Shown here one piece after another: positions 1-6,779 of a DNA stretch of 10,507 nt. This stretch comes from Bacteroidales bacterium (lineage in GTDB: Bacteria; Bacteroidota; Bacteroidia; Bacteroidales; ML635J-15). Position numbers and translations under genes: made by a program. The notes under the pieces were generated by a model. That model was not told the origin of the DNA. It did no database searches and was given only the letters and a program-made list of their open reading frames with translations. The DNA lies in the NCBI GenBank assembly GCA_028696755.1, contig JAQVGK010000073.1, forward strand, positions 1-10,507. The letters run 5' to 3'. Position 1 is the stretch's first letter. Each line of letters begins with the position of its first letter.

Positions 1-1691
1 TTCCATCATCTTGCTGTAGTCGGTAATAACTGCTTATAATCGTACCATCTTGGAATTGAAACAGGATTGATGACAAAAGGTTACTGGTGGAGATGGCTTA
101 TAATCGTACCATCTTGGAATTGAAACATTTACAAACTAACTAGCGGCACCATTGCTGCTGTCTTATAATCGTACCATCTTGGAATTGAAACAGCTGTAAG
201 CGGGTTACCATATTTGTTTTATCTCGCTTATAATCGTACCATCTTGGAATTGAAACAGCTTATGGGCAAAGATCTCGCTTACAAATCCACCTTATAATCG
301 TACCATCTTGGAATTGAAACTTTTCTAAATTAACCAACATTGATTCAAGGTCTTTCTTATAATCGTACCATCTTGGAATTGAAACGTAGAAACGGCATCT
401 AATAGAATCTCTGGAACTCGGCTTATAATCGTACCATCTTGGAATTGAAACTGACAATCCCGAATTATTAACTAAAAACTAAATGAATCTTATAATCGTA
501 CCATCTTGGAATTGAAACTACAGATGACGGCTTTTGAAACACCGGCATTGTAGCTTATAATCGTACCATCTTGGAATTGAAACAAAAAATCATTAAAGGC
601 ATTTTTAACCTTTGCAATAACTTATAATCGTACCATCTTGGAATTGAAACGCTTAATGCCGTTAATGCCCGACTGGCTGATTTGCGCTTATAATCGTACC
701 ATTTTGGAATTGAAACTTCGGTCAGCAAATTGCGACTTTTACTAAAATCTCTTATAATCGTACCATCTTGGAATTGAAACCCATTCTTTTCCCTCAAAAC
801 TTTTGCCCTCAATATTCTTATAATCGTACCATCTTGGAATTGAAACTTACGTAAACAGTCAACACTCCCTCTTCTTCGTTGCTTATAATCGTACCATCTT
901 GGAATTGAAACATCCTAAAAAAGCATCTAAATGCCTGGCCCCGTCCTTATAATCGTACCATCTTGGAATTGAAACTCTGAAATTTTATCATATAAATCAG
1001 TCCCCCAATCTCTTATAATCGTACCATCTTGGAATTGAAACTATTAACCTATTACGAATACTACATGAAGTTTCAGGCTTATAATCGTACCATCTTGGAA
1101 TTGAAACTGCGAAGGAGTTCAGCGAACAACTGCGCAAGACTTGCTTATAATCGTACCATCTTGGAATTGAAACTAACTAGGTCTGATTTTTTGGGTGTGT
1201 AGATTTTCACTTATAATCGTACCATCTTGGAATTGAAACGATAAAAAATAAACCTTATAATCTCCGTTAAGCTCTTATAATCGTACCATCTTGGAATTGA
1301 AACTTAATAATCCTTCATATTCTCCAGATTTAAAATGTCTTATAATCGTACCATCTTGGAATTGAAACTACATTTCGCCGTTTAGGTTTTGTAGCATTTT
1401 TTGACTTATAATCGTACCATCTTGGAATTGAAACGTACGATCGAAAAACCCGTTTATGTTGACAAACCCTTATAATCGTACCATCTTGGAATTGAAACTA
1501 AGAATAATTGAGGCTATTGGTACTACCACTTTCTTATAATCGTACCATCTTGGAATTGAAACGTTTATAACACATTGGTGCGAAATACCCTCAGACCTTA
1601 TAATCGTACCATCTTGGAATTGAAACTTCTGAAAGGCTCTGATTTCGCTTTTACGATGAATCTTATAATCGTACCATCTTGGAATTGAAAT

Positions 1692-1727
1692 GGAACTTTT
1701 ATAGATCCTCTAACAATTTGAGAAACA
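1692..1727 (+). repeat. Duplicated CRISPR spacer A, copy 1
   Basis: This 36-bp spacer (starts GGAACTTTTATAG) recurs at 2102-2137 with one mismatch (G at 1722, T at 2132). In both places the preceding repeat ends GAAAT instead of GAAAC, so repeat and spacer were copied together. Segmental duplication explains this better than two independent acquisitions. No protospacer is recognised. Confidence 0.95.
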
Positions 1728-1755
1728 CTTATAATCGTACCATCTTGGAATTGAA

Positions 1756-1866
1756 TCCTGACCATGGCTTAAGAATAGGCCTGCGGGGGTCAGGATCGCG
1801 AATGGCATAAGCCTTTGGGTCGGAATGAGCAAACAAAAACCACAGACTTAAAGGATGAACCAAACT
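1756..1866. repeat. 111-bp element E, copy 1, in a spacer position
   Basis: This element lies between a CRISPR repeat that matches the consensus for 28 bases and ends TC (1728-1757), and an intact repeat at 1867. It is about three times longer than a spacer. Copy 3 is identical and copy 2 differs at four bases. It starts with an inverted repeat, TCCTGACC (1756-1763) against GGTCAGGA (1788-1795). A second complementary pair, GGCTTA (1766-1771) and TAAGCC (1808-1813), has one arm in the loop and one arm downstream, which is pseudoknot geometry. The first 40 bases are more than half GC, unlike the AT-rich surroundings. The origin is unknown: it could be a small repetitive or mobile element, an aberrant spacer, or captured flanking DNA. 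No transposase or convincing coding sequence is present. Confidence 0.9.
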
Positions 1867-1960
1867 CTTATAATCGTACCATCTTGGAATTGAAACTACT
1901 TAGAGGTTTTTGATAATGGCAAAAAGCGCACTCTTATAATCGTACCATCTTGGAATTGAA

Positions 1961-2071
1961 TCCTGGCCATGGCTTAAGAATAGGCCTGTGGGGGTCAGGA
2001 TCGCGAATTGCATAAGCCTTTGGGTTGGAATGAGCAAACAAAAACCACAGACTTAAAGGATGAACCAAACT
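1961..2071. repeat. 111-bp element E, copy 2 (diverged)
   Basis: This is the second copy, between the variant repeat at 1933 (ends TC) and the repeat at 2072. It differs from copies 1 and 3 at four positions of the element: 6 (A to G), 29 (C to T), 49 (G to T) and 66 (C to T). The change at position 6 is in the first stem arm (TCCTGGCC against GGTCAGGA, 1993-2000) and still allows a G-U pair in RNA. GGCTTA and TAAGCC are both kept. Read on the minus strand as codons, three of the four changes would alter the amino acid, so nothing suggests selection on a protein. Confidence 0.9.
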
Positions 2072-2101
2072 CTTATAATCGTACCATCTTGGAATTGAAA
2101 T

Positions 2102-2137
2102 GGAACTTTTATAGATCCTCTAACAATTTGATAAACA
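2102..2137 (+). repeat. Duplicated CRISPR spacer A, copy 2
   Basis: This is the second copy of the 36-bp spacer found at 1692-1727, with a single difference (T at 2132 instead of G). It too follows a repeat with a terminal C-to-T change (base 2101). Here it is followed by two further ordinary spacers (2168-2201 and 2232-2265) before the next element E, whereas copy 1 is followed at once by repeat plus E. Confidence 0.95.
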
Positions 2138-2293
2138 CTTATAATCGTACCATCTTGGAATTGAAACAAATCATTGCCGAGCTACTAACTGGCTGCGGTA
2201 CCTTATAATCGTACCATCTTGGAATTGAAACACTTTACGCTGGTGCATATTAACCGCTTCGTCAGCTTATAATCGTACCATCTTGGAATTGAA

Positions 2294-2404
2294 TCCTGAC
2301 CATGGCTTAAGAATAGGCCTGCGGGGGTCAGGATCGCGAATGGCATAAGCCTTTGGGTCGGAATGAGCAAACAAAAACCACAGACTTAAAGGATGAACCA
2401 AACT
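2294..2404. repeat. 111-bp element E, copy 3
   Basis: This third copy is identical to copy 1 over all 111 bases. It sits between the variant repeat at 2266 (ends TC) and the terminal degenerate repeat at 2405. The stem arms are 2294-2301 and 2326-2333. Identity between copies 1 and 3, with copy 2 diverged between them, points either to recent re-duplication or gene conversion, or to changes confined to copy 2. Confidence 0.9.
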
Positions 2405-2434
2405 CTTATAATCGTACCATCTTGGAATTGAATT
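2405..2434 (+). repeat. Terminal degenerate CRISPR repeat
   Basis: This last repeat matches the consensus for 28 bases and then reads TT instead of AC. It breaks at the same point (after GGAATTGAA) as the three repeats that precede element E. No repeat follows. A degenerate final repeat is the usual sign of the leader-distal end and supports the + strand orientation. Confidence 0.9.
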
Positions 2435-2466
2435 AAGCCTGTCAAATAAAATATAATTTTTTTCCT

Positions 2467-2474
2467 TACCTTTG
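2467..2474 (+). promoter_or_regulatory. Candidate -7 element for the MFS gene
   Basis: TACCTTTG fits the Bacteroidetes primary sigma factor -7 consensus TAnnTTTG. It ends 8 bases before the MFS start codon, so the predicted transcript would have an almost absent 5' leader. No clear -33 TTG element is visible; that position falls in the AT-rich DNA just after the last CRISPR repeat. Confidence 0.4.
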
Positions 2475-2482
2475 CATCCCAA

Positions 2483-3685
2483 ATGCAGCAGCTCAAACGC
2501 AATATTATTTCTTTATATCTGATAAAAACGGCGAAATGGTTTATGTTGTATATGCCTATCATTGTTCTGTTTTATCAGGAAAATGGTCTGAGTTTACGGG
2601 ATGTTTTAACATTACAGGCAATTTACTCTGTTGCAATAATTGCACTTGAAATTCCGAGCGGATATCTAGCTGATGTTTGGGGACGTAAAAATACCATAAT
2701 ACTTGGTTCAATACTTGGCACAGCTGGTTTTGCAATATACAGTTTTAGCTCGGGATTCTATGGTTTTTTAATTGCTGAACTTGTTCTCGGAACAGCTCAA
2801 AGTTTTATCAGTGGCAGCGATTCTGCGTTGCTATACGACAGTCTTAAACTTAATAATCGAGAAAAAGATTACGTTAAGTATGAAGGTAGAGTTCTTTCGA
2901 TAGGAAATTTTGCCGAAACATTAGCTGCTGTGGCTGGTGGGTTTTTAGCAGAAATAAGTCTTAGAACTCCTTTTTACTGGCAAACGGCAATTGCTTTTAT
3001 TGCAATACCAGCTTCATTTGCCTTGATTGAGCCAAAACTAAACACAAACAAAATAAAAGCTGGAATGAGGCATATTTTGGGTGTTGTTAAATACTCATTA
3101 TGGGAATCAAAAAGCCTTGCTCTTAATATTTTATTCTCTTCGGTGATTGGATGCGCAACCCTTACTATGGCTTGGTTTCTTCAAACTTATCTATCCAACA
3201 TTCACAAATTTAGCGAATATCAGGTTGGTATAGCATGGTCGGTGGTTAATCTTACTGTTGGACTTTCTACACTTGTGGCTTATAAAATTGAGAAAAAACT
3301 TGGCATAAAAACCACATTGCTCACAATACTGATTATCGTTTCGGGTTCATACATCATAATGGGATTAACAGAAGCTGCTGTTGTTTTAGCTGTGGTTTGG
3401 CTTTTTTATTTTATTCGTGGAATTGCTACTCCAGTTCTCAAAGATTATATAAATACATTGTGTGCACCTGATGTGCGTGCTACAGTTTTATCGGTTCGGA
3501 ATTTTGTAATCCGAATTTTCTTTTCGCTATTCGGACCATTTATGGGCTGGTATGCAGATGTTTTTACTCTTAAACAGGCTTTTATTGCTTCGGGAATCAT
3601 TATTTTGGTGAGCGGATCAATTCTTTTTGTTATGTATCTACCTTACGTGATTAAAGAAAAAAACAATTCGAAAAAAGTAGAATAG
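2483..3685 (+). CDS. MFS family transporter, probable efflux permease
   Basis: The 400-residue product is strongly hydrophobic and has the usual length of a 12-helix major facilitator protein of the inner membrane. An MFS motif A follows the second predicted helix (residues 60-70, G-Y-L-A-D-V-W-G-R-K-N). Other features are an acidic residue in helix 2 (E56, in LEIPSG), the stretch SGSDSALLYDSL (110-121), and RATVLS (332-337) in the second half, which recurs in drug- and metabolite-efflux-like MFS proteins. The C-terminus ends in a short Lys-rich tail. The substrate cannot be read from the sequence. The chosen start gives a short cytoplasmic N-terminus before helix 1; the next Met codons (residues 21 and 24) lie inside that helix. 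The gene starts 48 bp after the CRISPR array, appears to have its own promoter, and is separated by 104 bp from the next gene, so a link to CRISPR function is unlikely. Confidence 0.9.
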   Translation: MQQLKRNIISLYLIKTAKWFMLYMPIIVLFYQENGLSLRDVLTLQAIYSVAIIALEIPSGYLADVWGRKNTIILGSILGTAGFAIYSFSSGFYGFLIAELVLGTAQSFISGSDSALLYDSLKLNNREKDYVKYEGRVLSIGNFAETLAAVAGGFLAEISLRTPFYWQTAIAFIAIPASFALIEPKLNTNKIKAGMRHILGVVKYSLWESKSLALNILFSSVIGCATLTMAWFLQTYLSNIHKFSEYQVGIAWSVVNLTVGLSTLVAYKIEKKLGIKTTLLTILIIVSGSYIIMGLTEAAVVLAVVWLFYFIRGIATPVLKDYINTLCAPDVRATVLSVRNFVIRIFFSLFGPFMGWYADVFTLKQAFIASGIIILVSGSILFVMYLPYVIKEKNNSKKVE

Positions 3686-3701
3686 AAAACTTCGCTTTAG
3701 C

Positions 3702-3718
3702 CTAAACTTTATGTTTAG
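3702..3718 (+). terminator. Weak candidate terminator hairpin after the MFS gene
   Basis: CTAAAC (3702-3707) and GTTTAG (3713-3718) form a 6-bp, AT-rich stem with a 5-base loop, 16 bases after the MFS stop. The T-run (3726-3730) starts several bases after the stem rather than at once. The hairpin is weak, and read-through into the next gene is possible. Confidence 0.3.
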
Positions 3719-3762
3719 AAAAACATTTTTACAAAACTCTTTTATTTTTTAACAATTTTATG

Positions 3763-3780
3763 CATCTTTGTAAAACTTTG
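3763..3780 (+). promoter_or_regulatory. Candidate tandem -7 elements for the lipid synthase operon
   Basis: Two sequences match nAnnTTTG: CATCTTTG (3763-3770) and AAACTTTG (3773-3780). Both differ from TAnnTTTG only at the first base. They lie just upstream of the ATG at 3790 and would give a very short 5' leader. They also overlap the upstream in-frame ATG at 3760, which is one reason to prefer 3790 as the start. No -33 TTG is evident. Confidence 0.35.
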
Positions 3781-3789
3781 ATTATAGGT

Positions 3790-5535
3790 ATGCCGGAATT
3801 AAAACATAGAGTTATTTCAAGGGAAGATTTGCAGAAATTAACCAAGAGTAAGGGTCTTTGGGGGAAACTTACGAGTTCATTTCTGATGAAAGCGTTTCGT
3901 CTGAATAAACTCAACAAAGTGTATGATGCATGTTATGATTCCAACGCAATAATCTTCGCTCAAAATTGCATAAAGTACAATAATAATTCTGTTAAGACTT
4001 TCGATTCCGATTTGGCTGGCATTCCGGAGTCTGGTCCACTTATATTTTTATTTAATCATCCTTTTGGTGGATTAGATGCTTTAGTAATAATCGAAACAAT
4101 TCTTAAGAAACGTCCCGAAACTAAGTTTATCGCAAATTTTTTACTTAGTCGTGTAGGACCAGCTGCTCCTCACTTACTTCAGGTTAATCCATTCGAATCT
4201 AGGAAGGGTGTTTTTTCAAGCCTTTCGGGACTAAAAGAAATGTACAAAATTATTGAAGAGGGCGGTGCAGTTTGCATTTTACCTGCTGGGGAAGTATCAA
4301 CAAAGTATGACAACAACAATTTTGTTGAAGATCGCGATTGGCAGGAGAATATAATGAAATTTATTAAATCTTCAGGAGCTCCAGTAATATCAGGTTTTGT
4401 TTCGGGGAAAAATAGTAAGACATTTCATTTCTTAGGGCGAATAAATCCAGCCCTACGCACAGCAAGACTCCCTGCCGAACTTCTCAATAAGAAGAATCTC
4501 GAAATAGTTGTTAGGTTTAGTCATGTGTTATCGCCAAAAGTTATTAAGTCGATTGAAGATAATAAAAAACTTGCAACAGTTTTAAAATCGAGAACTTATC
4601 TTCTCGAGACTGATTGTTGCTCTGAATGCGAACCTAAGCCTTTGTCTGTTTATAAAGAAATTATCGAAGCTTGCCCAGTTACTGATCTGCAAAACGATAT
4701 TGATCGATGCAAAGAAAACGATCTGTTATTTAGTACCGACAACTATCAGGTTTTCTTTAGTGATTACTCCTCGATACCAGTTGTATTCAAAGAACTTTCA
4801 CGTCTTCGTGAAATTACTTTTAGAGAGATTGGCGAAGGAACAGGGAAAGAATTAGACACTGATTCATTTGATAAATATTACAAACATCTGTTTATTTGGG
4901 ACGATGCTGCAAAAGCTCTTGTTGGAGCATACCGTATTGGAATGGGAGCGGATATTTTGAAAGATAAAGGTGTTGAGGGATTTTATATAAATACTCTTTT
5001 TAAATTCGACAACAAGTTTACTGAGTACCTTGGAAAATCAATGGAAATGGGTCGATCGTTTATCGTACCCGACTATCAGCGTAAACCACTACCGCTGTTC
5101 TTATTATGGAAAGGAATTTATTTTGTTACGCAACGTTTTCCCGAATATAAATATCTTATAGGTCCCGCAAGTATATCGAGCATGTATTCCTTAAATGCAA
5201 AGATACTTCTGATTGAATACTTGAAAAGACATCACGGATGGCCAGAATTGGAACCGTTGGTTAATTGTAGAATCACCTTCAAATATAAAACGAATCACCA
5301 CCACGAAAATATTTTAAATAATTTCGGTGATGATATTTCCATAATTGATCGATTTATTCGTGACATTGATGTTAACCATTATGGTATCCCTGTATTGATT
5401 AAAAAATACTTATCTCTCGGTGGACGAATTTTAGAATTTAACGTTGATCCAGATTTTAATTACGCTATCGACGGCTTTGTTGTCCTGGATATTGATGTGG
5501 TTTCCGAAGAAGTAATAAATTCATACAATAAATAA
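3790..5535 (+). CDS. olsF: OlsF-like bifunctional aminolipid synthase (acyltransferase + GNAT)
   Basis: This 581-residue protein has two acyltransferase domains. The N-terminal part (about 80-250) resembles PlsC-type lysophospholipid acyltransferases: NHPFGGLD (89-96; H90 and D96 as the catalytic pair) and LPAGEVS (164-170) in place of the usual FPEGT block. The C-terminal part (about 315-480) resembles the OlsB/hemolysin-type GNAT domain, with LREITFREIGEG (339-350) and the core strand LVGAYRIG (377-384). This order and size match OlsF, known from Flavobacterium and some gammaproteobacteria, in which the C-terminal domain N-acylates ornithine with a 3-hydroxy fatty acid and the N-terminal domain adds the second, ester-linked chain. 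The head group here is not proven. A Cys cluster (C276, C277, C280) lies between the domains. The start at 3790 is preferred over the in-frame ATG at 3760, which falls in the likely promoter and adds ten unlikely residues. The aminotransferase gene begins one base after the stop, suggesting one operon. Confidence 0.75.
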   Translation: MPELKHRVISREDLQKLTKSKGLWGKLTSSFLMKAFRLNKLNKVYDACYDSNAIIFAQNCIKYNNNSVKTFDSDLAGIPESGPLIFLFNHPFGGLDALVIIETILKKRPETKFIANFLLSRVGPAAPHLLQVNPFESRKGVFSSLSGLKEMYKIIEEGGAVCILPAGEVSTKYDNNNFVEDRDWQENIMKFIKSSGAPVISGFVSGKNSKTFHFLGRINPALRTARLPAELLNKKNLEIVVRFSHVLSPKVIKSIEDNKKLATVLKSRTYLLETDCCSECEPKPLSVYKEIIEACPVTDLQNDIDRCKENDLLFSTDNYQVFFSDYSSIPVVFKELSRLREITFREIGEGTGKELDTDSFDKYYKHLFIWDDAAKALVGAYRIGMGADILKDKGVEGFYINTLFKFDNKFTEYLGKSMEMGRSFIVPDYQRKPLPLFLLWKGIYFVTQRFPEYKYLIGPASISSMYSLNAKILLIEYLKRHHGWPELEPLVNCRITFKYKTNHHHENILNNFGDDISIIDRFIRDIDVNHYGIPVLIKKYLSLGGRILEFNVDPDFNYAIDGFVVLDIDVVSEEVINSYNK

Positions 5536-5536
5536 A

Positions 5537-6670
5537 ATGGCTCAGGTCGATATTCCTGAAATAAAAGGTTCTCTTATCAGTTATTTCAGCAACCTTATTA
5601 AGAAGTATGGCGGAATTAATCTCGCTCAGGGAATACCAGGATTTGATCCTCCTGTCGAATTGGTAGAATCTCTTGATAAAGCAATAAAATCTGGAAATCA
5701 TCAGTATGCTCCCGGAATCGGAAATATAAAACTGGTTTCTTATCTCGAAAACTTTTATTCGACAGATTCAAAGAATTCCAAAGTTCTGATAACTAATGGT
5801 GCTACCGAAGCAATATCTCTCATTTATAATTATTTGATGTCGAATATTCCTTCAAGTGAATTCAATGTCGCAGCTTTTTCTCCCGCTTACGAATCATACA
5901 TTCATTTACCAAAAATATTTGGACATAAATTCTTAACATTTTCTACCGATGATGCAAAATATTTTGACGAAGGTGAATTTGAGAATTTCTTTGTCTCGAA
6001 TAGAATAAAGCTGTTGTTTGTCGCTAGTCCAGGAAATCCTTATGGCAAAGTAATGTCAGCTGATAAACTTGACTTTATAATCAAACTAGCCGAAAGGCAA
6101 AATGCATTTATTATTCTTGATTCGGTTTATAATGAACTTTATTTTGGAAATCCGAAAATCAACACAACTATTGGCAACTTAAAGAGTCGTAACCTGTTTT
6201 ACGTAAATAGTTTTTCGAAGAAGTTTTCGATTACTGGATGGCGTATTGGCTATATGATAATGCACGAATCGCATTTCGAGAAAATGTGCTATACTCACGA
6301 TTATATTGGTCTTTGTGCTCCAGCTCCTCTTCAGGCTGCGCTTGCTGATTTTGTAGAAACGCCCGCTGCAGAAACGTATGTAAATAATACTCGCAATTTA
6401 ATTTCGAAGAATTATTTCGATGCAGTTAATATTCTTAACGAGAATAACTTTTATTGCCCTGTTTGCGATGGAGGTTATTTTGTTTGGTGCCGCTTACCCG
6501 ATAAATTTGACGATAGCCTTAAGTTTGGTCTAGATTTATACAAAAAAACAAAAACTGCTATTATTCCAGGCGTGCATTTTGGTGAAGAATGGCGAAATTA
6601 TATCCGAATAAACGTTGCACGCCCAACAGAAGAGTTGCAAAAAGGCCTTTTAAACATTGTGAGGCAGTAG
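5537..6670 (+). CDS. PLP-dependent class I/II aminotransferase
   Basis: This 377-residue, full-length fold-type-I aminotransferase is probably cytosolic. Visible active-site features in order are NLAQGIPGFDPP (28-39, substrate-binding loop), TNGATEA (86-92, phosphate-binding turn), SPAYESY (115-121), SPGNPYG (164-170, N167), D195 and Y198 in ILDSVYNEL (D contacts the pyridine nitrogen), SFSKKFSITGWRIGY (225-239, K228 forms the Schiff base, R236 binds phosphate), and R357 in RINVARP (357-363), expected to bind the substrate carboxylate. No key residue is missing. Overall it resembles aspartate/methionine/kynurenine-type aminotransferases; the amino donor cannot be decided from sequence alone. 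It starts one base after the OlsF-like gene stop, so translation is probably coupled. The pairing suggests a role in supplying or modifying the amino acid of the lipid head group, but that is inference. Confidence 0.9.
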   Translation: MAQVDIPEIKGSLISYFSNLIKKYGGINLAQGIPGFDPPVELVESLDKAIKSGNHQYAPGIGNIKLVSYLENFYSTDSKNSKVLITNGATEAISLIYNYLMSNIPSSEFNVAAFSPAYESYIHLPKIFGHKFLTFSTDDAKYFDEGEFENFFVSNRIKLLFVASPGNPYGKVMSADKLDFIIKLAERQNAFIILDSVYNELYFGNPKINTTIGNLKSRNLFYVNSFSKKFSITGWRIGYMIMHESHFEKMCYTHDYIGLCAPAPLQAALADFVETPAAETYVNNTRNLISKNYFDAVNILNENNFYCPVCDGGYFVWCRLPDKFDDSLKFGLDLYKKTKTAIIPGVHFGEEWRNYIRINVARPTEELQKGLLNIVRQ

Positions 6671-6699
6671 GTGCACTAGCCTCAAATTCTATTTTTTTT
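6661..6699 (+). terminator. Intrinsic terminator of the lipid synthase-aminotransferase unit
   Basis: GAGGC (6661-6665) pairs with GCCTC (6679-6683). Inside it, TAG (6668-6670, the stop codon itself) pairs with CTA (6676-6678) around a GTGCA loop, leaving a two-base bulge. A run of eight T (6692-6699) follows eight bases after the stem. The hairpin overlaps the last codons of the aminotransferase gene. Confidence 0.5.
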
Positions 6700-6729
6700 A
6701 AAGCATTTAAAAATAATTTCAATTTTTCT

Positions 6730-6737
6730 TAACTTTG
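6730..6737 (+). promoter_or_regulatory. Candidate -7 element for the MerR gene
   Basis: TAACTTTG is an exact match to TAnnTTTG. Transcription would start near 6744, giving a leader of roughly 35 nt to the ATG at 6780. A TTG at 6735 overlaps this element, so an apparent longer frame starting there is not credible. No good -33 TTG is visible upstream. Confidence 0.45.
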
Positions 6738-6779
6738 TTTAAACATTCTTGTTTAATCTTAAACTTGAAAAGAGAAACA

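Larger units (their letters stand above)
1..2434 (+). CRISPR. CRISPR array, leader-distal part, 34 repeats
   Basis: Thirty-four copies of a 30-bp repeat (starts CTTATAATCG, ends GGAATTGAAAC) begin at 33, 97, 162, 227, 291, 356, 422, 489, 554, 621, 687, 751, 817, 882, 946, 1012, 1078, 1144, 1210, 1274, 1339, 1405, 1469, 1533, 1597, 1662, 1728, 1867, 1933, 2072, 2138, 2202, 2266 and 2405. Bases 1-32 are probably most of another spacer, so the array continues to the left. Thirty intervals are ordinary spacers of 34-37 bp; three are 111-bp elements annotated separately. Repeats 1-25 are identical except the one at 687 (C17T, base 703). The later variants are at 1662 and 2072 (C30T), at 1728, 1933 and 2266 (A29T), and the terminal repeat. 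The ATTGAAAC 3' end is the crRNA 5' handle usual in type I-B and type III systems, and degeneration on the right marks the trailer; together they support + strand transcription from a leader outside the window. No cas gene is visible, so the subtype is undecided. Small minus-strand ORFs here are only repeat translations. Confidence 0.98.

Noticed and set aside
192..290. Possible shared target of two neighbouring spacers (192-226 and reverse complement of 257-290, both with TGTAAGCG)
   Set aside because: The similarity is only about 12 bases with mismatches, too short to claim the same protospacer.
260..812. Small minus-strand ORFs with repeated SIPRWYDYK / FQFQDGTIIR segments
   Set aside because: The 30-bp CRISPR repeat has no stop codon in these frames and its length is a multiple of three, so it yields repetitive pseudo-proteins. 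They carry no independent coding signal.
1254..1262. CTTATAATC inside a spacer, identical to the first nine bases of the repeat
   Set aside because: The match stops after nine bases and the spacer has a normal length of 34 bp. It is most simply a chance match, not a truncated repeat.
2008..2208. Plus-strand 66-codon ORF in the array
   Set aside because: It is made of part of element E, CRISPR repeats and spacers; it has no ribosome binding site or family resemblance.
2267..2482. Minus-strand reading frame through element E (37 sense codons, including AYAIRDPDPRRP)
   Set aside because: The frame is open across E and the repeats and looks faintly protein-like, but three of the four changes between copies alter the amino acid, it is joined to CRISPR repeat translation, and no start signal is visible. 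A fragment of a former gene cannot be fully excluded.
3760..3789. Upstream ATG as start of the lipid synthase (ten more residues)
   Set aside because: It lies within the likely -7 promoter elements, and the extra residues resemble nothing in the family; the ATG at 3790 fits better.
5465..5701. Minus-strand ORF across the junction of the lipid synthase and aminotransferase genes
   Set aside because: It is a shadow of two well-supported plus-strand genes. The minus-strand ORFs at 3729-3917, 7964-8242 and 8331-8513 are rejected for the same reason.
6735..6779. TTG at 6735 as start of the MerR regulator
   Set aside because: It overlaps an exact TAnnTTTG promoter element and would add 15 residues before the HTH domain; the ATG at 6780 is the better start.
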